The notes under the pieces are model-generated. The model was not told where the DNA came from and did not search any database. It saw only the letters and a list, made by a program, of their open reading frames with translations. Made by a program: the position numbers and the translations under genes. Below are positions 54,700-63,691 of a stretch of DNA of 64,000 nt, piece by piece; position 1 is the first letter of the stretch; each line of letters opens with the position of its first letter. The DNA is taken from the NCBI RefSeq assembly GCF_030499575.1, contig NZ_JASTLC010000001.1, positions 9,882,001 to 9,946,000 of the forward strand, given 5' to 3'. The DNA is from Streptomyces sp. DG2A-72. Lineage in GTDB: Bacteria; Actinomycetota; Actinomycetes; Streptomycetales; Streptomycetaceae.

Positions 54700-56112
54700 A
54701 TGGCCACCGTGACCGACGGACACGCAAGGAGCCCGGGCAAGGGCCCCGCCGGAGGCAATGCGGCACTGGCGACCGCGCTGAAGGAGGCCGGCTGCTCCTA
54801 CGCCTCCCTCGCCCTCAGGGTCAACGAACTCGGCCACTGCCAGGGCGCCGACTCCAGCTACGACAAGGCGTCGGTGACCCGCTGGCTGCAGGGACAGCAA
54901 CCCCGGGGCAGGACACCGGAGTTGATCGCCACGGTGCTGTCCGAACGGCTCGGCCGCGCTGTATCTCCCGTGGACCTCGGCTTCCATCCCGACCAGCAAC
55001 GCCCGGTCGTGGCCAGGACACTCATGTACGGCGAAGACATGGCGGACACCCTGCACGCGCTCGCCGAGCTGGGGTCGACCGACATCTCCCGGCACAGCCT
55101 GCTCGGCTCGGTCCCCTTCGTCGCCGGCGCCCTGACCGACCCTCAGCGCGAGTGGCTGCTGTGGCTGCTGGAGAACCAGGACACCGGGCAGCTGACGCCG
55201 GTGGCCGACGGCGGCCCCGTCGAACAGGTGCACGCGATGATCGCCATGTTCGACGAGATGGACAACCACTACGGCGGTGGCGGGGTGCGCACCAGCATCG
55301 TGCACTACCTGTCCACCGAGGTCGTCCCGATGCTGCAGCGGCGCGGTACGTCCCCACAGGTGCAGCGCCCCCTGTACACCGCCGCGGCGCGCCTCGCGGC
55401 GATGGCCGGCTGGAGCTCGTACGACGCGGGGGAGTACGGGCTGGCACAGCGCTACATGATCCAGGCGCTGCGCCTGTGCGCCGAGGGCCGCGACCGGGTC
55501 CTGGGCGGGCAGATCCTGGCCGGACTGTCCCACCTGGCCACCAGCCTCGGCCGTCCCGACGAGGGGGTGTGCCTGGCCCGCGCGGGCATCGTCACCGCCA
55601 AGGAAGCGGGCAGCCCACTGGGCCTGATGCGTCTGCACGCCATGTTGGCCCGCGGACACGCGGCCCAGGGGCACGCGCGCGAAGCCGGCGATGCGCTGCG
55701 CCGGGCCGAGCGGCACCTGGATGCCAGCCGCGGTGTCGAACAGGAGTCTCCCTGGGTGCGCTTCCTCGACGACCACTATCTGCAGGCCGAATCCGCGCTC
55801 TGCTTCCGCGACTTGGGGCTCGCCGCCCAGGCCGAGCGCACGGCGAGGGAGTCGGTCGGCGCCAATGCCGACCGGCGCAGGCGTCAGGCCATCAGCCGCT
55901 CCGTACTGGCCACGGCCCACTTGCAGCAGAACCGGCTGGACGAGGCCGTCGGTACCGCCACCGAGGCGCTCGACGGCCTCGCCACCGTGCACAGCGAACG
56001 CTCCATACAGGCTCTCCGCGACTTCCGCAGGCGGCTGGAGCCCCGCCGCGATGAACCCCTTGTACGGGAGTTCGAGCGCCGGTCCCGTGCGGTGCTGGGG
56101 GCGGCGGCGTGA
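54700..56112 (+). CDS. Regulatory TPR protein (NsdA-like), 470 aa
   Basis: From ATG 54700. A longer frame from 54286 covers only antisense bases. The N-terminal region (LKEAGCSYASLALRVNELG, SYDKASVTRWLQGQQPRGRT, LSERLGRAVSPVDLGF) has the layout of NsdA-type Streptomyces regulators, in which a helix-turn-helix-like segment precedes TPRs. The rest is TPR-like (AAGWSSYDAGEYGLAQRYMIQALRLC type segments, and LARGHAAQGHAREAGDALRRAE). NsdA represses sporulation and antibiotic production in S. coelicolor. The same role here is inference. It is divergent from the XRE gene. Confidence 0.8.
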   Translation: MATVTDGHARSPGKGPAGGNAALATALKEAGCSYASLALRVNELGHCQGADSSYDKASVTRWLQGQQPRGRTPELIATVLSERLGRAVSPVDLGFHPDQQRPVVARTLMYGEDMADTLHALAELGSTDISRHSLLGSVPFVAGALTDPQREWLLWLLENQDTGQLTPVADGGPVEQVHAMIAMFDEMDNHYGGGGVRTSIVHYLSTEVVPMLQRRGTSPQVQRPLYTAAARLAAMAGWSSYDAGEYGLAQRYMIQALRLCAEGRDRVLGGQILAGLSHLATSLGRPDEGVCLARAGIVTAKEAGSPLGLMRLHAMLARGHAAQGHAREAGDALRRAERHLDASRGVEQESPWVRFLDDHYLQAESALCFRDLGLAAQAERTARESVGANADRRRRQAISRSVLATAHLQQNRLDEAVGTATEALDGLATVHSERSIQALRDFRRRLEPRRDEPLVREFERRSRAVLGAAA

Positions 56113-56126
56113 ACGGAGGACCCGCC

Positions 56127-56786
56127 TCAGTACCCGTCCGGGGACGGGGCATTCTGCGCCCGGTCCACCGGCACATGGGCGCCCGAGACACCGCTCGACC
56201 AGTCGGACAGCAGGAACGCCACCACCCGCGCCACCTCCTGGGGCGCAACCGGTTCTCCGCCCGGCAGCTCCGCCGCCGCGAACCCGGCGAACCGCTCGGG
56301 ATCCTCCCGGCGCATGTGCTCCCAGCGTCGGCCGGGGATGAGCATCGACCCCGGGGAGACGGCGTTCACCCGGACCCCGTCCGGACCGAGTTCACGCGCG
56401 AGCGACGCGGCCAGGTAGATCTGGGCGGACTTCGCGACCCCGTACTGGATGGGCGGCCCCGGCTTCGAGCCGGAGATCGACGAGATCAGTACGACCGAGC
56501 CGCCGCCCGCGTCCCGCAGGTGCGGGATCGCGGCACGCACCAGCCGCACCGCATGACCGGCGTTCAGCTACCACGTCGCAGCCCAGTCCGCGGCGTCCGT
56601 CCGCTCGAAGCCGCCTCCGCGAGAGCCGCCCGCACATCTCGGCCACCAGCAGCCGTACGATCTGCTCACCCAGACCCCGTGTGCCACCCGTGACCAGCAC
56701 GCGCTTGCCGCGCACGCCGGGCCGTCCACGGGACTCCTCGCGCGCCCCCACCTGGCTCGCGCGCACGTTGCTCACGCGCTCGGACA
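56127..56786 (-). pseudogene. Broken short-chain dehydrogenase: internal deletion plus amber stop
   Basis: The N-terminal part (VRGKRVLVTGGTRGLGEQIVRLL) starts at 56786 with the cofactor motif TGGTRGLG. After VAE the frame loses homology, and about 50 residues, including the NNAG region, are missing. A different frame resumes with GGFERTDAADWAATW, a TAG at 56568-56570 where a glutamine codon would be expected, and then LNAGHAVRLVRAAIPHL, leading to the intact tail with ISSISGSKPG, YGVAKSAQ and VNAVSPGSM. The Ser-Tyr-Lys catalytic residues therefore exist but cannot be joined to the cofactor site. A start within the tail could give about 140 residues, not a functional SDR. Confidence 0.8.
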
Positions 56787-56915
56787 TACCTCCCGCACCA
56801 CTACGCACCCGCAACCGGACAACCCGCACACCCCCTGGTCCGGCCGCCGGTCCGGGTTGTTGGCTGCATATGCAGCCAACACTTCCCGACCGCGCTGCCC
56901 CCACAAGGAGGCTCC

Positions 56916-57434
56916 ATGACGGCACCCAGGGCCCAGCGCCACAAGCCGTCGCCCTCCCCGGCACACATCCCCCAGGCAGACCGTGCGCCCCTCGGTCAGC
57001 CGCATCCCACCGTGATCCCGGTGAACAGACCTTCCCGCCTCCACACCACGATCCCCGCCCAGCCCTCGCGCGCCGCAGACGTGCGGCACATGGTCACCGA
57101 GCACCTCAGGCAGTTGCGGCTGCCGCCGGAGTACGTGGACAACGCCGTCCTCGCCACGGACGAGTTGTTCGCGAACGCGGTCCAGCACGCGCGTAGCGGC
57201 CCCGGCGGCACGGTCACCCTCACCATCGAGTGCGGCGAGTCCGAGCTGCGGGTGACGGTCGGCGATCAATCGCCGCTCCTGCCGCGGCTGCGTACGGCGG
57301 GCGGGGCCGAGGAGTCGGGTCGTGGGCTGGCCATCGTGGCTGCGCTGGCCGATGGCTGGGGTGTCGCACCTCCGGAGCCCGGCAGCCCGGGCAAGCGGGT
57401 GTGGTTCACGTTGGAGTTGGGGTGGGTGCCGTGA
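56916..57434 (+). CDS. HATPase_c_2 (anti-sigma/histidine-kinase-like) ATP-binding protein, 172 aa
   Basis: From ATG 56916 behind a perfect AAGGAGG. After a Pro-rich N-terminus of about 45 residues comes a GHKL/HATPase domain: N-box LATDELFANAVQHAR, G1-like VTVGDQSPLLP, and G2-like GRGLAIVAALADGWG. This is the RsbW-like class used in Streptomyces as anti-sigma or phosphorylating partner, without a histidine-phosphotransfer domain. It is coupled to the next gene by a GTGA overlap. Confidence 0.9.
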   Translation: MTAPRAQRHKPSPSPAHIPQADRAPLGQPHPTVIPVNRPSRLHTTIPAQPSRAADVRHMVTEHLRQLRLPPEYVDNAVLATDELFANAVQHARSGPGGTVTLTIECGESELRVTVGDQSPLLPRLRTAGGAEESGRGLAIVAALADGWGVAPPEPGSPGKRVWFTLELGWVP

Positions 57435-58045
57435 AGAGCGTGCTGGGGCAGCTGACGCAGGTCGAGGCCTCGGACGAGAGCCGTCTCGCCGGTACGTCGG
57501 TACGCTCAGACGACGGCGCGGCAGGTACCGAGACGGCAGACCCGTTGCTGCCGGTGGCGGCCGCCCTGGCCGCAGAACTGCTGCACCGGGCCGATCACGA
57601 GCGGGACCTCATGCGGCGGGCGCAGGCCGACCCCACCCCGCAGCGGCGGTCCGACATCGTCGCGTGCCGCCGTGCCAACGCCGATGCGCTCAAGGCCGTC
57701 GTCCACCGCCACGGCTGGCCGGCCGCCGACCGGGTGGGCGCCCACGCCTCGACCGCGGCCCTGATGATCCTGCTGCACGCCCCGGACCTGAACTTCCAGC
57801 TCTCCTGCCGGGACCTGATCGCCCAGGCCACCCTGGACGGCCGCTGCCCCGCCGTCCACCTCGCGTACATCGCCGACCACTGCGCCGTCGAGCAGCGCCT
57901 GCCGCAGTTCTACGGCACCCGCGTCAACCCCGTCACGCTGCGCCCGTACCCGATACGCCAGCCGGAAAGCCTCGACGAACGCCGCCGCGATGTCGGCCTG
58001 GGTCCGCTGGAGGAGCAGATGGAGGCGCTGCGACACGGTTGCTGA
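57431..58045 (+). CDS. Conserved hypothetical protein, 204 aa
   Basis: It starts at GTG 57431, overlapping the HATPase stop by four bases. The central part (ADRVGAHASTAALMILLHAPD, then FQLSCRDLIAQATLDGRCPAVHLAYIADHCAVEQRLPQFYGTRVNP in pieces) resembles an actinobacterial family of about 200-residue proteins of unknown function (DUF6624-like). No catalytic or binding motif stands out. Translational coupling suggests that it works with the HATPase protein. Confidence 0.7.
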   Translation: MKSVLGQLTQVEASDESRLAGTSVRSDDGAAGTETADPLLPVAAALAAELLHRADHERDLMRRAQADPTPQRRSDIVACRRANADALKAVVHRHGWPAADRVGAHASTAALMILLHAPDLNFQLSCRDLIAQATLDGRCPAVHLAYIADHCAVEQRLPQFYGTRVNPVTLRPYPIRQPESLDERRRDVGLGPLEEQMEALRHGC

Positions 58046-58373
58046 GACACATCCGCGAAGCCACGTGACCTCGCGTACTCGCTGGTCGTGACCCGGACGG
58101 CGTTCGAGCACCGCGCGACCAGGGCCGTGTTCGTCTTCCCGGGCCAGGCCTCGACTGCGTCGACGTCGTACAGTCCCGCGCCGTGGGCTGTCTCCGTACC
58201 GCTGTCGGCAGCTGACACGACTCCGCCTCGTACTAGAGGGCCTGGCGGGAGTGTGGCCTGACGGGCTGTCATGCTCATGGGCTGACCTCATTCGCCCCAC
58301 TTCCAATGAAGTCCATAACCAGGGAGGTTGAGAGGGAGTTCCAGCTGTGGACGCGAAACCGACGGAGGACGCC
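58046..58373. other. 328-base region without a convincing gene
   Basis: A minus-strand frame 58278 to about 58048 (PGKTNTALVARCSNAVRVTTSE within it) is open but continues antisense into the preceding gene and has no recognised homology. It could be a relic. The right end carries GGAGG (58364-58368) for the lyase gene. No dyad was seen. Confidence 0.4.
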
Positions 58374-60917
58374 ATGGACATCACCCGCAGAGGCCTGTTG
58401 TCCGCTCTGTCAGCTGCTGGTCTGGTGGCGGGGATTCCCCCCGGGCCGGCGAGCGCGGAGGAGGCCGCCGCGGGCATGGCACGGATTCTGGCCAACACGG
58501 TGGCGGTCTTCGCCGGGACCGCCGAGTCCAATGCCCGGCCGGAGACGGCCGCCAAGGTGGCGACCGTTCACAAGGCCGCGCGGGCGAATCTGACGTCGAT
58601 GGACGACGCCGGCGCGGGCGAGCTGTTCGCCGGTCTGGTGCTCGGCGCCGACCCGGCCCGCCTGGACACCGCCTTCCGGCGGCTGTATGAGATCGCGCTC
58701 GCCACCCGCACACCGGGCGCGGCTGATTCGGACCTGTTCGGGAACACGGCCGTGCAGCGCCGGGTGATCGACGGTCTCGTGTGGCTGCACGAGCGCTACT
58801 ACGGCGACCAGTCCCAGGGCTACTACGGCAACTGGTTCCACTGGGAGATCGGTCTGTCCCAGCACATCAGCAGGACGCTCGTGTTCCTCGCGGACCAGGT
58901 GCAGACCTACCGCCCGGACCTCCCGCGCAGGTACGTCGCCTCGATGGACGCCTACCTCCGCAACGGCATCGACGGGGACGTGAACCTCGACTCGCGCTTC
59001 CACACCGGCGCCAACCTCGCCGACATCACCACGAACCGGATCCTGCAGGGCGCGCTCCTCGGCGACGACGCCCGCGTCCGCAAGGCCCTCACCGACCAGC
59101 TGACCGTCTTCGCCACCATCGACCCGTACCACCTCAACCACGGTGTCACCGACGGCTACTACGCCAACGGCTCCTTCATCCAGCACGCCTCGGTCGCCTA
59201 CACCGGCTCGTACGGCAAGGGCCTGCTGACCCGTGTGGTGCAGACCCTGAAGATTCTCGACGGCACGGGCTTCGCACACGGTGAGGACCTGGTGTCCACC
59301 GTCCAGGGCTGGGTGCGCAACGGCTTCGCCCCGCTCATCTTCGAGGGCTGGATGATGGAGATCGTCAAGGGGAGGGCGGTCTCGCGGACGAACACCGGCT
59401 ACAGCGACGTCGCCGTGGTCGTCGAGGCCGTGGTCGATCTGTCGTCGCTCGCGGAGGGCGCCGACGCCGCCGCCCTGAAGAGCTACGTCAAGCACATCCG
59501 GTCGACCTCGCACACGGCTCCCGACCCTTCCGGTTTCGTCTCCCCGGTCAGCATCGTCCGGTACGCCGACATCATCGGCGACGCGACCATCCCGCCCGCG
59601 GACCTGGGCCCCGCCTCGCGCAGCCTCGCCTTCAACGCGATGGACAGGACCGTGCACCGCAGACCCGGATACGCCTTCGCGCTCGCCCGCAGTTCCGACC
59701 GGATCAGCAAGTACGAGTACATGAACGGCGAGAACCTCATGCCATGGTTCCAGGGGGACGGGGCGTACTACCTCTACCTCTCCGGACAGGATCAGACCCA
59801 GGCGTACGGCATCGACTACTTCACCACGGTCTCCCCGTACGGCCTCGCCGGAGTCACCGCACCGGTCGAGCAACGGCGCACGATCCCCGAGCTGTACGGG
59901 AAGCCGTACTACGACAACCCCGGCCACCCGCTGAACTTCACCTCGTCCTCCGAGTCGCAGAACACGTACGTCTACTTCCCGCGAGGCACCAACCGGCACT
60001 CCGGCGGCGCTGTCCTCGGGACGTACGGGGCCGCCGGGATGGTGCAGTCCTGCGATGTCGCCCACCGCGACAAAGCGGCAGGTCTGCTGCCGGACGACTT
60101 CGTCGTCCACCGCAATGCGAGCGCGACGAAGTCGTGGTTCCTGCTCGACGAGGAGATCGTGGTCCTCGCAGCGGGGGTCGGTGACAGCGCCGGGCGGGCC
60201 GTGACCACGACCGTCGACGCCCGTACCGCCGCACCGGACGACCAGGTCTCCGTCACCGGCAGGCTCCGCGACGGCCGGCCCTGGACCGGCACGGGCACCG
60301 GTGACCTGCGCTGGCTGCGCTACGCCAATGCCACGCAGCGGACCGCCGTCGGCTACGTCTTCCTCGACACTCCGCCGGTCCGGGTCGCCCTGGAGAAGGT
60401 CACCCGCAGCCGCCGGGTCGTGCGCACCTCGAACCCGGACACCGCCGTGGCCCGCAGCGTGTTCGGTGTCACGGTCGACCAGGTTCCCGGAGCGCAACCG
60501 GCCCGCCTGGCCTACGCGTTGGTGCCGAACGCGGGGGAGACCCGACTCCAGGCGTACCGGCACGGCCCGCTGAAGGTCCTGGCGAACACCTCGGGCCTCC
60601 AGGCCATCACCCACACCGGCCTCGGCCTGACGGCCGCCAACAGCTTCACGCCCGGCCACCACGAGACCGCCGGGCTACGCATCGAGGGGCCCGCCTCGGT
60701 GATGGTGCGGCGCGAGCGGCACGGCCTGACCACCGTCGCCGTGTCCGACCCGACCACGGACCGAGACACGGTCGGCGTCCTCCTGCACGGCCGTCCGCTG
60801 CGGGAGGTCACGTCCGACGCCGGAGTTCGCGTGAGGTCGGTCCGGGGCGGAACCCGCCTGGAGTTCGACACCGGGCACGCGTACGGCCGGAGCTTTACGG
60901 TCGTACTGCGCGGCTGA
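58374..60917 (+). CDS. Polysaccharide lyase family 8 (hyaluronate/xanthan/chondroitin lyase-like), Tat-exported
   Basis: 847 residues from ATG 58374 with GGAGG five bases upstream. A Tat-type signal (ITRRGLLSALSAAGLVAG) is followed by the alpha/alpha toroid of PL8 lyases: NWFHWEIG near residue 152, HTGANLADI with the catalytic Asn, and SFIQHASVAYTGSYG near 265-280 with the catalytic His and Tyr. The beta-sandwich domains (MNGENLMPWFQGDGAYYLYL, and later YTT-type strands) complete the fold. It cleaves uronate-containing polysaccharides by beta-elimination outside the cell. Hyaluronan, chondroitin and xanthan are all possible substrates. Confidence 0.92.
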   Translation: MDITRRGLLSALSAAGLVAGIPPGPASAEEAAAGMARILANTVAVFAGTAESNARPETAAKVATVHKAARANLTSMDDAGAGELFAGLVLGADPARLDTAFRRLYEIALATRTPGAADSDLFGNTAVQRRVIDGLVWLHERYYGDQSQGYYGNWFHWEIGLSQHISRTLVFLADQVQTYRPDLPRRYVASMDAYLRNGIDGDVNLDSRFHTGANLADITTNRILQGALLGDDARVRKALTDQLTVFATIDPYHLNHGVTDGYYANGSFIQHASVAYTGSYGKGLLTRVVQTLKILDGTGFAHGEDLVSTVQGWVRNGFAPLIFEGWMMEIVKGRAVSRTNTGYSDVAVVVEAVVDLSSLAEGADAAALKSYVKHIRSTSHTAPDPSGFVSPVSIVRYADIIGDATIPPADLGPASRSLAFNAMDRTVHRRPGYAFALARSSDRISKYEYMNGENLMPWFQGDGAYYLYLSGQDQTQAYGIDYFTTVSPYGLAGVTAPVEQRRTIPELYGKPYYDNPGHPLNFTSSSESQNTYVYFPRGTNRHSGGAVLGTYGAAGMVQSCDVAHRDKAAGLLPDDFVVHRNASATKSWFLLDEEIVVLAAGVGDSAGRAVTTTVDARTAAPDDQVSVTGRLRDGRPWTGTGTGDLRWLRYANATQRTAVGYVFLDTPPVRVALEKVTRSRRVVRTSNPDTAVARSVFGVTVDQVPGAQPARLAYALVPNAGETRLQAYRHGPLKVLANTSGLQAITHTGLGLTAANSFTPGHHETAGLRIEGPASVMVRRERHGLTTVAVSDPTTDRDTVGVLLHGRPLREVTSDAGVRVRSVRGGTRLEFDTGHAYGRSFTVVLRG

Positions 60918-60938
60918 AACGTGCCGCATCGTGAGGTC

Positions 60939-60974
60939 GGCCGGCCGGAGATCCCGGAGGCGCTCCGGCCGGCC
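60939..60974. terminator. 12-bp-arm hairpin between convergent genes
   Basis: GGCCGGCCGGAG (60939-60950), 12-base loop, CTCCGGCCGGCC (60963-60974) are perfect complementary arms. It sits between the convergent lyase (ends 60917) and sugar-dehydrogenase (ends 61015) genes, so it likely terminates both. Confidence 0.75.
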
Positions 60975-61014
60975 TGGATGGCATGCGCTGCTCGACGGCT
61001 CCTTCCGGTGGCCG

Positions 61015-62151
61015 TTATGCCGGGTCGATGCGGGAGACGCTGCCGCCATTGGCGAGCACGTACAACTCGCCATTGCCGCCCTGCACGAACGAGACGACCC
61101 TGCCGCCGTTGACTCCGAGGTCGTTCACGCCGGTCACCTTGCCGTTCTCCATCTGCAGAGAGCGGACGGTGCCGTCGCAGAAGTCACTGAACACGTACTG
61201 ACCCTTGAGGTCCGGAATCGCGTTGCCCCGGTAGACGTATCCGCCGGTCACCGAGCAGCCCAGCCCGCTGCGGTCGTACTCGTGGATCGGCGGCACGTGG
61301 TTCGCGGGCTCCGTGCCGCCCCGGAAGGGATGGTTGCCCTCCATCTGGGACCAGCCGTAGTTCTCGCCGCCCTTGCTGCTCGCCGGGGCCCAGTCGATCT
61401 CCTCCCAGGCGCTCTGGCCCACGTCACCGATCAGCAGGTCGCCCGTGCCCGCGTCGAAGGAGAACCGCCACGGGTTGCGCAGCCCGTACGCCCAGATCTC
61501 GTCCTTCGCGTTCGGGTCGTCCACGAACGGGTTGTCCGGCGGGATCGCGTACGGTGTGCCGCCGGTTGGGTCGATGCGCAGGAGCTTGCCGAGCAGCGTG
61601 CCGAGGTTCTGCCCGTAGCCGTGCGGGTCGCCGCCCGAGCCTCCGTCGCCGAACGCGATGTAGAGGTAGCCGTCGGGGCCGAACGTGATGTCGCCGCCGT
61701 TGTGGTTGGCGTAGGGCTGCGTCTGGGTGAGGACGGTGCGCCGGGTGTCCGGCTGGATCTTGCCGTCCCGTACGGCGAACTCGTCCACGGTGCTGGTGCC
61801 TTGGAGGTTCGTGAACGAGATGTAGAAGTGCGCGAATTCCTTGTCGAACGCGATGCCGAGCAGGCCGCGTTCGCCGTCGGTGGTGGTCTCGCCGGAGATG
61901 TCGAGGACGGGCTCGCCGAGCCCTTGATCGTCCAAGGCCCTTACGGTGCCTGCGCGTTCGGCGATCCAGACCGTGCCTGCGGGACCGGCGGCGCCGGCGG
62001 TCGGATTCTTGGCCGTGGCCACATTCTTGAGGGCGACCTTCGCAGCCTGCCGTGGGGCGGCGGGCTCGCCGGCGGACGCCGTGGTTAAGGAGAGGGACGC
62101 GACGAGGCAGACAGTGCCGATGATCGCCGCGCTTCTGGTGCGAACTTTCAC
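61015..62151 (-). CDS. Secreted PQQ-dependent-type sugar (sorbosone/glucose) dehydrogenase
   Basis: 378 residues from GTG 62151 with AGGAGG seven bases upstream (a start at 62187 is less likely). A Sec signal (SAAIIGTVCLVASLSLTTASAG) is followed by the GSDH beta-propeller: IAERAGTVRAL, GERGLLGIAFD, HNGGDITFGPDGYLYIAFGDGG with the catalytic-histidine region, GQNLGTLLGKLLRIDP, WAYGLRNPWRFSFD and GGYVYRG. The pattern is that of soluble PQQ-dependent glucose/aldose dehydrogenases. Whether this strain supplies PQQ cannot be seen. It converges on the lyase gene. Confidence 0.9.
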   Translation of the reverse strand: MKVRTRSAAIIGTVCLVASLSLTTASAGEPAAPRQAAKVALKNVATAKNPTAGAAGPAGTVWIAERAGTVRALDDQGLGEPVLDISGETTTDGERGLLGIAFDKEFAHFYISFTNLQGTSTVDEFAVRDGKIQPDTRRTVLTQTQPYANHNGGDITFGPDGYLYIAFGDGGSGGDPHGYGQNLGTLLGKLLRIDPTGGTPYAIPPDNPFVDDPNAKDEIWAYGLRNPWRFSFDAGTGDLLIGDVGQSAWEEIDWAPASSKGGENYGWSQMEGNHPFRGGTEPANHVPPIHEYDRSGLGCSVTGGYVYRGNAIPDLKGQYVFSDFCDGTVRSLQMENGKVTGVNDLGVNGGRVVSFVQGGNGELYVLANGGSVSRIDPA

Positions 62152-62444
62152 CGTGATCCTCCTGGAGGCGGTGAACGGGAAGGTCACCCGGCTGCTTGGG
62201 CAGGTTCAAGGGTGTCGCCCGCGCCAGCACGCAACCTGGGTGGGGGGATGGTGTGCTACTGGCATGGATGAGGATACTGGGACAGAGGTGCCCGGAGTAG
62301 ACCAGGACTCCACCCATCTCCCTTCGTCCTGTTTCCATCGCGCCCTCCGTGGCCGCGTAGTACGTCGTTCTCAGCCTCGGTCCCCGGCGCGTCCCGTTGA
62401 TTTATCGGATGAGGCGAGGCCGCCGAACTCGTAGGCTCGGCGCC

Positions 62445-63566
62445 GTGGCTGATCAGATACAGAAGATCGTGACCGAGCTGCCGGACCTGAAGGACGTCAC
62501 CGGCGTGTGGGCGGTGGCCGACGGCCGTGTCGCTCAAGGGGACCCTCACTTCTCCGCCGACCTCGGCATTGCTCTCGCCAGGGCGTATGGCTCTGGGCAG
62601 ATGTGGCAGTACAGAAGCGTCTTCGATCATCTTCTTCGCCTGCTCGCCACCAGTGCCGGTCCTGAGAACGTTGCCCAGGCGCTGCGACTGGTCTCCTCGG
62701 CGGAGGTCACCAGCAAGAAGCTGGACCGCTACACGGCTTCACTGCTTGCCTCCAGCCAGGAGGCCAAGGATCTGGCTGCGGCCTTCGCCGGACCTGCTTC
62801 GGAGGAGCTTCGGGTCTGCCTGGTCCACGAACTGGTGCTCAGGGGTGTCGCCGTAGAAGAGACAGCCGGTGTCGCGCAGTGGGCCACGTCGTCGCACTGG
62901 AGGCACCACCCGCTGGGCTGGCTGCCCCTGACGCTGTCCGACGTGGAAGGCGTTCCCGATCTGCCGAGCCACAGCACTCGTGGCAGCAGTCACTCCATGC
63001 CGTTCGGACCGTCGGAGAGCCGCAACACGGCGGTGATTGTCGGCGCGCGTGTTCCCTCAGTGGAGGAGACGACAACAGAAGCCGCAGCCACAGCCATGGG
63101 CAAGGCCGTGGCGAACTGGGCCGAAGAGTCCAACGGGCGCATCGAGGCGCGGGTTTTCGATCTCGCGGCCCCACTGGAGGCCGAATCCGTCCCGAACGCG
63201 CTCCTGACGCTGGGGCTGGACTGTCTGCACGGAGCGGGAAAGAAGGCCGCTCTGTCGGTCGCTGTCCGTCCGCCGGCCCAGGCGTGGCGAGTGCTCTTCG
63301 CCGCAGCTTCGACGGGAGGCGCATACAACTCCGGTTCCTTCGGCGCCTACGGCCGTCTGGCGGCCTGGCAGTCCCTGGCCGCTCTGGGCGGATGCTCGCA
63401 AGACGCTACCGACAGGGAGGTGGAAGCACGTGTACGGGACTGCGTCTGGCACGGGTTCGACGCCGACACGACGTGGTTCGAGCAAGTGGCCTGGGACATC
63501 GGTCTGGCCGCCCTTGCTCCGGACCGCCGCCGCCTGGCCGTGCTGGCTGCCACCGATACCGACTGA
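62445..63566 (+). CDS. Conserved hypothetical protein (DUF6183-like), 373 aa
   Basis: From GTG 62445. An upstream ATG at 62397 is possible but adds only basic residues. The sequence (ADQIQKIVTELPDLKDVTGVWAVADG in pieces, ADLGIALARAYGSGQMWQYRSVFDHLLRLLA) matches a Streptomyces family that I recall as DUF6183. It is rich in helices, has no signal peptide and shows no catalytic motif. The C-terminal half contains GSFGAYGRLAAWQSLAAL and WFEQVAWDIGLAAL. The 293 bases upstream, shared with the divergent dehydrogenase gene, hold no clear dyad. Confidence 0.75.
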   Translation: MADQIQKIVTELPDLKDVTGVWAVADGRVAQGDPHFSADLGIALARAYGSGQMWQYRSVFDHLLRLLATSAGPENVAQALRLVSSAEVTSKKLDRYTASLLASSQEAKDLAAAFAGPASEELRVCLVHELVLRGVAVEETAGVAQWATSSHWRHHPLGWLPLTLSDVEGVPDLPSHSTRGSSHSMPFGPSESRNTAVIVGARVPSVEETTTEAAATAMGKAVANWAEESNGRIEARVFDLAAPLEAESVPNALLTLGLDCLHGAGKKAALSVAVRPPAQAWRVLFAAASTGGAYNSGSFGAYGRLAAWQSLAALGGCSQDATDREVEARVRDCVWHGFDADTTWFEQVAWDIGLAALAPDRRRLAVLAATDTD

Positions 63567-63650
63567 GGTGCCTGCGGTTTGCGCGTTGAGCCGGTAGCCA
63601 GTTTCTCCCGCGGGCTGCCGGCCGCGGTTCACCGGCTTCCTCCGACGAGG

Positions 63651-63670
63651 CCCCGGCTTTCAGGCCGGGG
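63651..63670. terminator. Hairpin between convergent genes
   Basis: CCCCGGC (63651-63657), loop TTTCAG, GCCGGGG (63664-63670). It lies 85 bases after the DUF6183-like stop and 21 bases after the end of the sugar-kinase gene on the other strand, so it likely terminates both. Confidence 0.6.
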
Positions 63671-63691
63671 AGAACCCTGGCCCACTTGACG

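Noticed and set aside
57910..58278. Minus-strand frame in the gap after the DUF6624-like gene
   Set aside because: Its C-terminal half is antisense to a better-supported gene, it has no ribosome binding site, and I recognise no family.
63651..63670. Hairpin as an IS200/IS605 end or omega-RNA terminus
   Set aside because: No TnpA or TnpB coding sequence is nearby. A terminator between convergent genes explains it.
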